Assembly: GCA_004802705.1 (NCBI GenBank)
Contig: SGPL01000385.1
Span: 1 to 31,927 of the forward strand
Source of the DNA: Bondarzewia mesenterica
Taxonomy: Eukaryota > Basidiomycota > Agaricomycetes > Russulales > Bondarzewiaceae
Direction: 5' to 3'
DNA: 31,927 nucleotides
Shown here: one piece after another, positions 20,149 to 31,447 of the stretch
Layout: each line of letters opens with the position of its first letter
How positions within the stretch are numbered: position 1 is the first letter of the stretch
Program-made: the position numbers and the translations under genes
Notes under the pieces: model-generated
Seen by the model: the letters and a program-made list of their open reading frames with translations, nothing else
What the model was told of the DNA's origin: nothing
Database searches by the model: none

Positions 20149-22653
20149 ATGTCGACGCGAGAGAACTCTGTTCCATGGCCCACGCTGGTTAAGGTAAGCT
20201 TGAACTACTCTCATACGTAACGGTGTCCATGACGCAGCCCTTCTTCTTTGCATCAGGTTGATCCATTTGTGTGAGCATCGACGACCGGCACCCTACTGTC
20301 TGAGTGTTGATCGAGTTTCGACATATTTAATCATTCTCAGACCGGCAGATCAACAAAAGGTTTTTGATGAGCGCCCGTATTTTGTTCAACGTTTCTGAAT
20401 TCAGCGTGTAGGGTCTTCATAATCGTTGGCAGTTAGTTCTTAGCGTCTAGATTTCTCGAGGTATGCACAGGTGACGAAAAACTGTTGCAGCCCAGACATC
20501 CCGCCGGTTGCGACTGTCAAGCCCGGACAGGTGAGAACATTGACTCTGCACTCAATTACCACAACCTGAAAGATATGTCAACTAGGTCTTCAAGATCGAA
20601 TGTGTCGGTGAGTGACACAGATATATGCGATATTTTACCACCTTTTGACTTTGTGGAAGATTGGACGGGTGCACAGGTTGGAAATAATGACAGTAAGAAC
20701 GCGTTTCTCGCAAACCGCAAGAACACAACCCATCTTTATTGTTTCAAGGCAGCGATGACATTAAGAATGTGGATCTGACCAAGATCCACAATCTGTCTGG
20801 TCCGGTTGCCGTCGAAGGTGCAGAACCTGGCGACTGTCTCGTCGTCGATATTTTGGATGGTGAAGTCAAATTTGAGCTGGTTACTCATCTGGAAGTTTAC
20901 TGACACCAGACAGTCACACCGTTCGAGAAAATGCCCTGGGGTTACACTGTAAGTGAATGATGCACGCTTTGGACCCAGTACACGTTTGTGAATGTTGTAT
21001 GTCTAGGGTATATTCGAGCTTGAGAACGGGGGTGGCCTTTTCGGTAGTCTGCCCTTCGTCCATTGTCATCCATATCTCTAGCTCAATATTACCTCAGCCC
21101 AGGAATTCCAAAGCCGCGCCTGCAAAGCCATCTGGGATTTCAAAGGTGTCTATGCGACCTCCCGACACATTCCCGGTGTTCGTTTCGCGGGCGTTTCCCA
21201 CCCCGGCCTCATCGGCACTGCACCCTCTGCGGAGCTGCTCGCGACCTGGAACAAGCGCGAAGGTGAGCTCATCGCCGCGCACTCCGACTCAGTGCCGCCT
21301 GTTGCATTCCCGCCCGAGCCGAAGGGTGCGTATGTCGGACAGGAACTTGACGCAGAGGTGATGGCAAAGATTGCCAAGGAAGGTGCGAGAACGGTCCCTG
21401 GAAGGGAGCACGGTGGGAATTGCGATGCAAGCGCATTTGTAATTTCAAGTTGGTATAGACGAGGGCTGACGGTAAGAAACAGATCAAGAACTTGTCGAGG
21501 GGCTCGAGGTGTTATTTCCCCGTGTTCGTGAAAGGCGCAAACCTGTCTGTGGGAGACTTGCACTTCTCTCAGGGTGATGTGAGCCACAAGTTTCCGTGCC
21601 ATGTTGCCATTGATTTCTTGCTGATGGCTTTTATCTCAAGGGAGAAATGTCGTTCTGCGGCGCTATTGAGATGGTATGAAAATCGCATCTGACTGGTTTC
21701 TGACTGACAGTATGCAGGCTGGAATAATTACTTTTAGCACCAGTATCATCAAAGGAGGAGTTGAGAAATTCGCGCTTAAACAACCCATCTTCTTGGTATG
21801 CCTTAGTTTGTGGATGTGCGCCAATGAATGTCTTAACATTGTATCCAGCCATCACCGATTGACCCTCTTTACTCCTCCAAGCTTGTATTTGAGGGGATCA
21901 GCGTTGATGTTCGTGAGTACTTCTGTTTTGTTACCTCGCGACATTGCGACATTGTCTAAGAATGTCCTCTTCTTCAGACGGCGATGGCAAGCAGTACAAC
22001 ATGGACACGTACGTGTCATCTTGAATTGTCGTATCAACTTCGCTGCTGATCCTTCCCCAAAGGACCGTCGCGTACAAGCAAGCTGCGCTCAATACCATCG
22101 CGTACTTGCAGAAGGTCAGTGATTCGCATCGTCTGACATGATCTTGTATATATATACTGACGAGTCGGCGTTTCAGCTCGGTTACAGTAGGTTTCAGTGA
22201 CAAAAGTCGCCTTCCGTGCCATGCTAACATGTTGGATGTCAAGCTCGTGAGCAAGCGTGTACGTGTGGCGATCTTCACTCCTTGGAGCGGTTGTTCCAAT
22301 TCTGAAGATGAGCTGACACATCTCCGTTTCCTTACTTGTAGACCTTCTCCTCTCTGCTGCTCCCGTCGAGAGCCACGTCGGTGCGGTAGTGGTACGTTTA
22401 TAGAAGTGCTCCTCATTCAAATCAAGAGTTCGAAAAATTTCTCCGCACCAATAGGACTCGCCCAACGCTTGCGTTACTCTTGCGCTCCCTCTTGGGATCT
22501 TCGAATTCGTGCGTTGTTACGGTTGCGTCCGTTCTTCTGATGATCGTTGATGTTCGAGACTCGGACGTCGGACAGGACATTCTTCCCAGGGAAGAGGGAC
22601 TGATGAAACGCGACCTTGGACAGTGCGCAATTCGGAGCGATGGGGTACTGTAA
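20149..22653 (+). CDS. Formamidase (FmdA/AmdA family amidohydrolase)
   Basis: Hydrolyses formamide (or a short amide) to ammonia and formate, probably in the cytosol. Exons: 20149-20193, 20412-20431, 20491-20530, 20586-20607, 20660-20692, 20749-20859, 20914-20948, 21007-21043, 21098-21426, 21483-21578, 21641-21673, 21718-21795, 21849-21912, 21978-22008, 22063-22114, 22177-22186, 22244-22258, 22342-22391, 22455-22508, 22576-22653, giving 410 aa, the normal family length. Conserved blocks in order: LHNRWHPDIPPVATVKPG, DWTGAQVGNNDS, LSGPVAVEGAEPGD, the stretch from KAIWDFKGVYATSRHIPGV, GREHGGNCDIKNLSRGS, GDLHFSQGDGEMSFCGAIEM, and SAAPVESHVGAVVDSPNACV. The first exon (MSTRENSVPWPTLVK) is the least certain; it is chosen because it ends in a strong AAG|GTAAGC donor in phase 0. 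One intron begins with GC. The GATA motifs upstream suggest nitrogen regulation. Confidence 0.9.
21427..21482 (+). other. Probable GC-AG intron in the formamidase gene
   Basis: The donor reads GAT|GCAAGC and the acceptor AACAG. Splicing here gives the conserved join NCD-IKNLSRG. A weaker GT donor at 21439 also keeps the frame, but it would insert four residues (ASAF) and leave a 44-nt intron. Confidence 0.65.
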
Positions 22654-23179
22654 GAGGAAGGTTAAAGTGTGAGTTAAAACCGGTGACAGTTCCGTCAGTT
22701 GCATGACTAACTTTCACAAGTGGCAATGGGAAGGCCGAACGTTTAAAGGGGAATTGTGTACGTTATTGTATCAAAGTCTCCGGGTGCAGAATAAATATAT
22801 CGGATTGTTGCTCGTCGACCCGTGGACGATCTTCTTGTGCCTCTTGTAGGAAGTATTCTCTCCTGAGAATGTGCTTGACCCGCTATGGCCGACTTATGCC
22901 CTCTCATCCAGCAAAGTTGAAGTCCATCGACACTTACCTTCTCTTCTTCATCCGCATATATCGGCACGAGTTGATACGATCACCTGTTCTTAATCCGAGA
23001 TACGTCACAGATGGCCGTCCGGCGCTTGACAGCCTCGTGAACTGGAACGATCCCTTACGGCGCGTGGGTTTGGATAAAAACTCTCATCCGCTCTCGTACC
23101 GAGTTCTCTTAACCAACCATCCACATTCCTTTGGTTACCCCCACATTCCTTTTGTCCACATCTCCTACTCTCTCCAACG
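22654..23179 (+). promoter_or_regulatory. Intergenic region and promoter of the GH3 gene
   Basis: The 526 bp between two co-directional genes hold the formamidase 3' end and the beta-glucosidase promoter. A TATA-like GATAAAA lies near 23073, about 105 bp before the ATG, followed by a C/T-rich stretch at 23153-23178. A near-direct repeat CCACATTCCTTT occurs at 23120 and 23141. A single CCCCAC at 23139 (reverse complement GTGGGG) fits the carbon-repressor SYGGRG word, but one site is weak evidence. Confidence 0.35.
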
Positions 23180-26100
23180 ATGCTGCGCCTTGCGTTGCTC
23201 ATCCTCGTTGGTTCCGTCGCGGCCGACGTCATTACGCGCATTCCAGACGCTGCGCCCCCCGGCTTTGAAGAATGGGAATCCCCCATTGTCGTGCCCGCCA
23301 AACCAGTCAGCGGAGACGGTGACTGGGCGAGTGCCGTTGCGCGCGCAAAACAGTTCGTAGCAGGCCTTACGCTAGACGAGAAGGTCAATCTCACCACCGG
23401 CGTTGGCACAAATGGTCGCTGTGTGGGGAACACTGGTGAGGTGACGCGTCTGGGGTTTACGGGATTGTGCTTGCAGGACTCCCCACTTGGGGTCCGAGAC
23501 ACTGATTACGCGAGCGCCTTGTGAGTTCTTATTTTAGTGTTTTCTTTATCCGAGCGTGACGTGATCGATGTGAACGCTCGCGCGGGGTGTTAGTCCGGCT
23601 GCCATCAATGTCGCGGCCACCTTCGATACTGATCTGATATACGCACGCGGTAAGGCCATGGGTCAAGAGCATCGCGGGAAAGGTGTCAATGTCGCGCTCG
23701 GGCCGATGACCAACATGGGACGCGTCGCGGCCGGTGGTCGTAACTGGGAAGGATTCGGAGGCGACCCCTTCCTCAGTGGTGTTGCTTCCGCGGAGACTGT
23801 TAAGGGTATCCAGGATGTCGGTGTCATTGCCTGCGTGAAGCACTAGTAAGTTCCGCGATTTGCACCTTTTCAGTACTCATCCAGGTTATGTGCATAGTAT
23901 TGGCAATGAACAAGAACATTTCCGAGGTGGATCCGAAGCTGCGCAGGTATACAGCTCCAACATCGACGATAGAACAATGCATGAGGTTAGCCATTTTGCT
24001 TGTTATCTGCTTTGGCTGAGTTATTGCTTCAAGGTCTACTCCTGGCCATTCGCGGAAGCGGTTGAAGCGGGCGTCGGGTCCGTCATGTGTTCGTATAACA
24101 AGGTCAACCAGACGCAGTCTTGCCAGAACTCGAAGATTCTCAATGGCATTCTGAAAGTACGCACGCAGTCTTAGTCATCCTCAACAGCATGTTGCGGCTG
24201 CTATCAGATATTTACCTGCTGTGTTCCCTCCAGGAAGAGCTGGATTTCCAGGGCTTCGTCACGTCCGACTGGGCTGCCTTGATCAATGGTGTCCAGCCTG
24301 CGCTGGCTGGCACCGACATGAACATGCCAGGTTTCAAAGCGTATGGTGTTGGTCCTGTCGAACCGAACCCAGACAACACGACCAATTCGTGAGCATTTTT
24401 TTTCAGCAGTGATCTTCTCTTCTAACTTTCGTCATCATTTGCAGGTGGTGGGGATCGGCGCTTATAGAATCAGTTAATAATGGTTCTGTCCCTGAAGCTC
24501 GCGTTGATGATATGGTCATCCGCACCATGGCCGCATACTACAAAATGGGGCAGGACAGCTCGAGCTACCCGGCGGTGAACTTTAACTACAACACTGAAGA
24601 TACGTATCTCGATGGCCAGTTAGTAAACGAGCACGTCAAGTAAGGTCTTCTTCTGTAATTCTTTCAACATCGCTGATTGCCAGCTCTGTAGTGTGCAAGA
24701 TGACCACTACAAGGTCATACGCGAGATCGGCTCGGCGAGTACTATTTTATTGAAGAACACGGGCAGTACTCTACCTCTAGATGCCACCAGGATCAAACGT
24801 ACGCCTGTTTGCCATCTGATGTCCTAATATTTCCTTTAATTGGATGCAGGCTTGGCCATCGTCGGTTCTGACGCTGGTCCAAACCCGGACGGTCCTAATG
24901 GATGTAGCGAGTAAGTACGCAATATCGCATAGTTTTCGCCCCGCTGATGCTAAATGTGGTGAAGCCGCGGCTGTGATCAGGGCACACTTGCTATGGGTTG
25001 GGGCTCCGGCACGGCAAACGTACGAGTGTTTGCCTTAGCATGTTTTCGACCTCACGGATGACATTCTGACCTTGATCAACTATGTAGTTTCCCTACCTTA
25101 TCGACCCGCTGTCCGCCATTCAGACGTTTGTCCGAAATGTGAACCCGACGGCACCCATCGAAGGTGTGCTCAGCGACTTCAACTATGCCCAGATTACCTC
25201 CGTTGCCAGCCAGGCCGACACTTGCCTTGCATTCGCAAATTCCGATTCCGGTGAAGGCTATATCACCGTTGACGGAAATGAAGGCGACCGGAACAACCTG
25301 ACGCTCTGGCATGGCGGCGACGAGCTGATTGCGACCACGGCAGCTGCGTGCGCGAACACCATCGTGATCATGCACAATGTCGGGCCTATCCTCGTCGAAG
25401 CATGGATCGACCATCCGAATGTGACCGCGGTATTAATGGCTGGGCTCCCAGGCCAAGAGAGTGGAAACTCGCTAGTGGACGTGTTGTTCGGCGCTGTGAA
25501 CCCGAGTGCTAGGTTGCCCTATACCATTGCGAAGCAGAGAAGTGACTATCCTGCGGACGTCGTCTACACGAGCAGCGACGAAACGCCCCAGATCACCTAC
25601 TCTGAGGGCCTCAACATTGACTATCGGTAGGCGTCTGGCCCTCATGTAATTTTCCGTTTGCTTATATTTTAACCAACACCAGCCATTTCGACTCGCAGGA
25701 CATCGAGCCACGCTTTGAGTTCGGCTTCGGACTGAGCTACACCAACTTCACTTACAACGGACTGAATATCATTACAGCCAGCGGATGGCGCCGGCGTCGT
25801 GCGACATCTGACGTTACGCTCTCGCAGTTCGGCACTGCGACTGCATCTGCGACATCTGCTGTTCTCAGCATAACATCCTCCTCCGTCAGCGCAACATCCT
25901 TTGTCCCCATTCCGTCGTCCTCTGTCATCGATTCGACCTCCGTCCTCTCGTCTGTCGCAAGCTCTGCAACGTCCCTCACGGCCGCTACCTCGTCTGCTGC
26001 CAGCTCTGCAAAGTCTCTCACGAGCGCTGCATCGTCTGCTACAGGCTCTGTAGCATCTCTCACTTCCATTGCAAACTTGACGTCTTTTTTTTTCACAATA

Positions 26101-26643
26101 TCTTCCGTCGCGTCTAATGCGACTTCGTCAGTTTTGTCCGTAAATGCCACGTCTATCTTCTCGAGCGCAAGTGCAACAGCCACCATCTCTGCAAATGCGA
26201 CCTCTACCAGCTCCGCTCCTCCCGTAATCTCCTCGCCTGCGCAGACGCACCCGGGCGGCACCGCTGACCTCTTCGACGACCTATGGAAAATCTCATATGC
26301 CGTGACAAATACCGGCAAGGTTGACGGGAATGAGGTCTCCCAGTTGTACCTCAGTTTCCCCGGTGACGACCAACCGCCAAAGGTCCTCCGTGGCTTTGCA
26401 CGAACATTTTTGAAAGTGGGGCAGACGGAGCTGATCAGCTTGACACTGAGGAGGAAGGACGTCAGTGTTTGGTGAGTCGTGCTCTTACATCATTGGTGGG
26501 ACGATCGAGCTGACACCGCTGGGAATAGGGATGTGGTCAAGCAAAAGTGGGTCGTACCCACTGGTGCGTTTACGGTCCAGGTTGGCAGCTCGTCGAGGAA
26601 CATCCATCTCAAGGGCACTTTTGTGCCATCATCGGCGTCATGA
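23180..26643 (+). CDS. Secreted beta-glucosidase, glycoside hydrolase family 3
   Basis: Releases glucose from the non-reducing end of cellobiose and other beta-glucosides outside the cell. Exons: 23180-23520, 23594-23845, 23898-23985, 24034-24156, 24234-24388, 24445-24639, 24692-24798, 24850-24910, 24965-25019, 25088-25626, 25683-26471, 26529-26643, giving 939 aa. A signal peptide ([17 protein letters not shown]) starts the protein. The GH3 N-terminal barrel carries [14 protein letters not shown] and the nucleophile D280 in GFVTSDWA. The C-terminal sandwich carries the likely acid/base E515 in [19 protein letters not shown] fibronectin III-like domain runs from ~828 to the end. Between them lies a Ser/Thr/Ala-rich insert of about 158 residues (~670-827) that follows RRRR. 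There are several N-glycosylation sequons. Start and stop are clear and all phases agree. Confidence 0.95.
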
Positions 26644-27524
26644 GCTGACGGTGTTCAGGGACATGGATCCTAACATCGTCAGACAGTAGAACCTCGTCAA
26701 CTTTGGAACCGTGCTTTCATTTGCAGCTTTCTTTGAATCTCTTCATCTTATACCTTGACAGTGCTTGACCACGCTCTACACGTGTACAGAAGTTATATTT
26801 ATCTTCACACAGTACAACACATACCCCTTTCTCGTTTCTTGGTCCTAGCCAGTTTACTCATCGGGACAGTGCTGACTCGCGCCCCTCCTGTACGGTTCTT
26901 GCAGTCGGCAAGTAACGATTGTCTTGACATTGCGATTCGACCCATTTCTAAGTAATTTCTGGATGATGCTCATACACGTCCTCTCCAGCTTGTATCAGCT
27001 CTTGGCTAAGGGGGAAAATTGTTGTCAATCACTACAACTTCAGCGAAAATTTGTATTTTAGTTTCATTCCGTAGCAGCAGGGACCAATCAATTAGCGGGG
27101 GACTGCAGGGCGAGAGCACATCAGAAGGGTTCAAAGGAGGTTCAAAGCAACGTGTATGTTTACAAATAGAAATGTTAGTGGAATCATAAACCAGGACGTC
27201 GACGAAGAAGATGGATCCTGCTGTGCCTGGCCTTTATCCCACAATTCCTGACATGTACAGTGTCGTCTAACAATCTTACTTATGTCTGTGCTACAACCAC
27301 CATAGGGTCGGGTCGTTCACAAATATCCACCTTGAAAAGAGAAGAACATCGACCAAGGCTGGCACAGCCAGCAAATAAACAATGGAGGGAGTACAATCAG
27401 ATGATGTCACGCAGCTCCAGTTTCGATGGGAGCAATTTAGCAGTACATAATCACAACCATCCAAATTAAATTAGATCGGTGTCGGTTTGGACAGTGACAA
27501 TGGAGAGGGAAAGGTCTGCCGCAC
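26644..27524. other. Convergent intergenic region, no gene supported
   Basis: The 881 bp lie between the 3' ends of the GH3 gene (+) and the CCCH gene (-). Only short frames without recognisable products are present. It should hold both 3' untranslated regions. Confidence 0.5.
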
Positions 27525-29308
27525 TCAAATGGCCCAGCTCTGAATAGAAAAACGTATAGGCCAACATGTGAGCGATCGAAACACCACTAAAAATAAGACA
27601 CGACCTACCCTGCGCAATACGGATGATGCGACTTTGTCTTCATCGAACCCGTCGTCGACGCCATCGCTGGGCCGCACAACGGGATTCCTCAAGCTCTCCT
27701 TGACAGCAATGCTCATCCTGCGCGCGTGCCCCTTCCGCGGTGCCTCCCTCGAACTGATGGGCAGGCGTTGCTTGAAGGTGGCCATGTCCGCCAGGATGGC
27801 ATCGATATCGACGGAAAGAGTGGGGTCAGTAGCCGACACCACTTTCGCGTCTCTGTCATCCTGGCGGCCTCGGTGGGCGTGCTTGTCGGTGGCAGGTGCT
27901 TGTCCGGGAACGGAAGGTTGTTGGTATTGGTGAGTCTGACCGTATTGGGCCCACAAATTATCCCTTCTATCGGGATGTGTGAGAGGAGATACCATGCCAT
28001 ATTGCTCAAAGGCTCCGTTATTGAAAACTTGGGTTTGCGCGGTCTGTGCAAGAGGAGGATTGATAGGGAAGTAAACAGTTCCGCCTCGCATTACCGAGCC
28101 AGGGACGATATCAGAGTCGAGCCTCTCCCGATGCTTGAATGGACAATCGTGCCCACGAGGACAATGCGGCCAGAGGAGGCAAGGCGTGTACTTGATATCT
28201 GACATCGAACATGAGCAAATCAACACTAAATTCTGAATGTCCCAGGACTCACAGGGCCTGATATCTTCTGGGTGCCGATACTGGCAGTCGTGTTTGACAC
28301 AGATTCCTTGCACATAAGCCCAACAATGAGTCGCCTTCTTGACTGATCCCCGGCCGTCGACGAAAGTGTCGTGAGAACCGATGGACGAGGACTTTGATGA
28401 TGAGTCCTCCGGAAACCATGGTAAATTAGGGTCATGTATACTAAAAGGATCAGTCAGTCACTTCGTCCCAGAGGCAGATGAGGATGCCACGCACAAGTGA
28501 CAATTTTCCCCCATGGGGCACCACTGCCTGGTTGAATAGTGCTTGCAAGGCGCAGTCTTGTACGATAGCGGGCGGTATCCCCCCAGATCCTGAACGGGCG
28601 TGCTTACAATATCCTCGACTGCACTGGTATTGACCTGACGGAAAGTCTTGTATGCCTCACGAATGGACTGCTCAACGGCGGCCAGTTCGTTGGGACTCAA
28701 AAGTTTCACGCCGAGCGCGGGCGTGATATGCGCGTAAGCCGACTTTGCGGCCTGAGGGGCAGGTTCGTTCAATCGAGGCACGGAATGCTGAAGGATGGTG
28801 TTTTGAGACTGGGTCGTCGTGGATTGCAAACGGCGGGGCTCCGTCCGGTAAGTTTCCGCTGAATCATTTCGTTCAGCAGTGACATAACCCTGTGAGCTTG
28901 GATGCAAGGTCGCCTGAATCTCGGCGATGCGTTTGGCAATCGTCGCCGCCGCCGCTTGAATCTTCTGTGCGTTTCCCATCGTCGGAATATTGGACGAGGC
29001 GGGGAAAAGCTTCCTGAACTGAACTCCTCCGGAGGCCATCAAATCTGCACGACCTTCCTTAGCGAGGCGACTCTGCAAAAGGCTGAAGCCAGAGGCAAAT
29101 GGCGCACTACTGTGTTGGGGCGTGTAAGTGGCATTGCGTCCAAAGAGTGCGGGCGTCATTTGGTAGTCAAAATGAGAGGTCGGACGAAACCCTGATTGGT
29201 TGAATAGTCCAACTGAAATGCCACATGACATAGTTAGAGATACCGTGAAGAGAATGAGAAAGACAGTGGCATACAGTCATGCATGAATCCTGGATTTTCG
29301 ATAGCCAT
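27525..29308 (-). CDS. Protein with three CCCH zinc fingers
   Basis: Likely RNA-binding protein. Exons on the minus strand: 29308-29275, 29212-28495, 28440-28253, 28198-27609, 27539-27525, giving 514 aa. The N-terminal ~220 residues are Gln/Ser/Ala-rich without a recognised fold. Finger 1 is C234-C243-C249-H253 (x8-x5-x3, the classical tristetraprolin-type spacing) preceded by YKTAPC. Finger 2 is C290-C298-C303-H307 (x7-x4-x3), and finger 3 is C320-C326-C332-H336 (x5-x5-x3), the spacing common in poly(A)-binding CCCH proteins. The first and third fingers are each broken or approached by introns, so no single open frame shows all three intact. The last exon is 15 nt (SWAI and stop); reading through its intron would also stay in frame and add 24 residues. 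The start ATG is chosen because its 34-nt exon joins in phase 1. The target RNAs are unknown. Confidence 0.88.
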
Positions 29309-30287
29309 TGTAAATCAAGCAAGATAGCGTTGAGCTTAAGAATGAAGGGTGGTGATGGACACAAGGATAGGTGGCGATGGCACTGAAGAGAGATGCACGA
29401 AGACTTGCTCCCTTTATATAATGTTCGTACGCTTTGACCGTCTGCAATGTGTGCCGCGGCTTGGGCAAAAGCTGAAAGGTGACACAGAAGTTGGAGCACT
29501 CACCAGTAGGAAATATGTGGAAAGGATGTCTGTTGACAGTGAGTTGACAGAAGATGAAAGTAGACGCGAAGGAGATGTCACGAATGGACGAAAGGTAGGG
29601 ATCTGGGACTCGGAGGAGAACAATGACCACTATATATCCGGATCACGTGTGTGGCACGCGAGTACATTGTGCTCGCTACCGTCATGCACTCGCGGATTGT
29701 GGCCAGGAGGACAAATTGAAGCGACTGAGACAAAGATCGAGCTCCAGCCCCTATCAGATAGTCGTACGAGAGTTGGCATCTGCGGCGTGGTGGAAGAAAG
29801 AGGTGCCTGCGACATGGTGGCGAGAAAGAGATGCTGAACAGTTTGGCGAAAGGATATGTAGACGACCGTCTGGGTTGCAACCTGGGATCAAGGACTTTGG
29901 CAAGAAGGTATAAGCATGTAAAGTGGGCGGGGAGAGAGAAGGGCAAAACAGTGCGATGAGATAGATATACCCCCCGTGCGGTCCATGCGAGGCAGCAACA
30001 TGGTCAGCAGGCGCTTGATGGCGATCTGAAAAACAAGACGCTTCCATTTCTGTACACAAAAGCCGAAGTTCTCTCAAAATGCGAGGGAGACCCGGATTGT
30101 CGGATTTTTTAGTGGAAGGCTCATGATACAGTCTTAGAGCCAACTCGTGGTACAAGTCCCACTGTACATCATATCATCTATAAATCTATACTGATACTTC
30201 AGCACAATCCTGAGACTATGAGATCATCACTCACACAACATCAAACCGATCACACGATTCGTCCGTAAAGGAGATATGATCATAGGT
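29309..30287. other. Intergenic region upstream of the CCCH gene, no gene supported
   Basis: The 979 bp lie between the 3' end of the phosphatase gene and the 5' end of the CCCH gene, both on the minus strand. A 162-codon plus-strand frame (29349-29837) and a 133-codon minus-strand frame (29754-30155) overlap each other and show no recognisable domain. Much of the region is probably promoter and untranslated leader. Confidence 0.4.
29412..29420 (-). promoter_or_regulatory. TATA-box candidate of the CCCH gene
   Basis: The minus strand reads TATATAAAG here, about 105 bp upstream of the ATG at 29308. The position and sequence fit a TATA box; no transcript evidence is available. Confidence 0.4.
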
Positions 30288-31447
30288 CTAGATGCCTTTG
30301 ACGTCGTCGCCAGCAGCGTCTTCCATGACTTCTACAGGATGCCTCTTCCGCCACTCCGTCAAGCCCTGTTCGAGTGTCCGCTCATTCAACTCCTTCCGCA
30401 CCAGCGTGAAAGTGACTCCTGGAACAAACGCAATGAACTTCAGCGACGCCTAACATTGCAAGGGAAGCTGTTGACGCATATACCTAGTGACTCGACTTCT
30501 TGATTCCGATGCTCATCGTCAAAAAACAGCTGAAAGATTACCGTCAACGAAAGATAAAAAGAAAAACAGGGAAAATATTAACAGCATATATTGCAGAAAA
30601 ATGAAAGAAAGAGAAAGAAACTCTGCAGTACACACCATTTCAGAGTATGCAATTCCAGTCTTCTGATGCAGCTTCTTGAAATGCGTGATCTTCGAGCCTG
30701 GAAAGATTGTCAACCGCCAGTCAGAAAAATCTAGAAACCCCAACGTCGAGCAGGTCACGTTGAATGAATGGATAAGAAAAATCACCTGGGTATATCTCCA
30801 TTTGGTCGAAAAACTGTATCGCAGGCCTGCCGGGGGCGTGCTTGTCGCCCGCCCTCGGAGGGACGAGCAGCAGCGAGAGGGCCCGACGCGCGCTGTCAAC
30901 GCCAGCACAAACGATAAAGTTAGTGTGCAGAGGAAAGAAAGACAGAGGAGCGGCGACGCACAGCTCGGGGGCGGAAGTGCGGGAACACGCGGCGACGATG
31001 ACGCCTGCGGACTGCAGGCGATGGAGGATCTGGGGAACTTCGTGGTAGAAGCTGATGCGTTGATCGTAGCTGTTCCAGCATGCGGGAAAAGGGAAGAGTT
31101 TAAGTTTAAGTTAGAGTTAGGGCAAATTATGCGGGGATTCATCTAGAGTGAGTGAGAAGGCTCGTGCGTACCGATCGAGGACCATGTTCAGCTCATTTCC
31201 TTCGCGTTTGAATGGCGCTTTAGCAAAGAAAAAAGAATGAATAAAAGTTGTTGGTGCAGTTCTAACTTATCAAGAAGGAGAAGGAAATGAAAACATACGT
31301 GTGACGTGTGTATCTATCCAGAGATGCCAGAGCGTGTAGCTTCGCTTGTCGAAAGGCTGCCTCGTCATCAAAGTGCACGTCGCTCGGGGGGTCTGAAAGG
31401 ACATACTCGAGGTCGAAAGCGACGAGCTGGGGAAGTCTACTCGTCAT
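30288..31447 (-). CDS. Magnesium-dependent phosphatase-1 (MDP-1) family HAD phosphatase
   Basis: Small HAD-superfamily phosphatase; family members act on protein phosphotyrosine or sugar phosphates linked to glycation repair. Exons on the minus strand: 31447-31407, 31339-31299, 31217-31172, 31069-30962, 30892-30786, 30697-30636, 30529-30484, 30418-30288, giving 193 aa. HAD motif I is FDLDYTLW with nucleophile D12 and D14, completed only after splicing intron 1 (31406-31340). The cap/loop reads HLWIDTHVTPPFKREG. Motif II is the ACSRT block. The basic stretch with YPGSKITHFKKLHQKTG and motif III LFFDDEHRN follow. The start gives MTSRLPQLVAFDLD, the usual MDP-1 beginning. A 99-codon open frame through intron 1 is misleading because it destroys motif I. 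Confidence 0.92.

Noticed and set aside
20367..20431. Formamidase pseudogene starting MSARILFNV with an in-frame TAG at codon 15.
   Set aside because: An upstream exon at 20149-20193 with a strong donor joins at the base after this TAG and gives a full-length 410-aa family member, so no stop is needed inside the coding sequence.
29349..29837. 162-codon plus-strand frame upstream of the CCCH gene.
   Set aside because: It has no recognisable domain, overlaps competing frames on the other strand and sits over the likely promoter of the CCCH gene.
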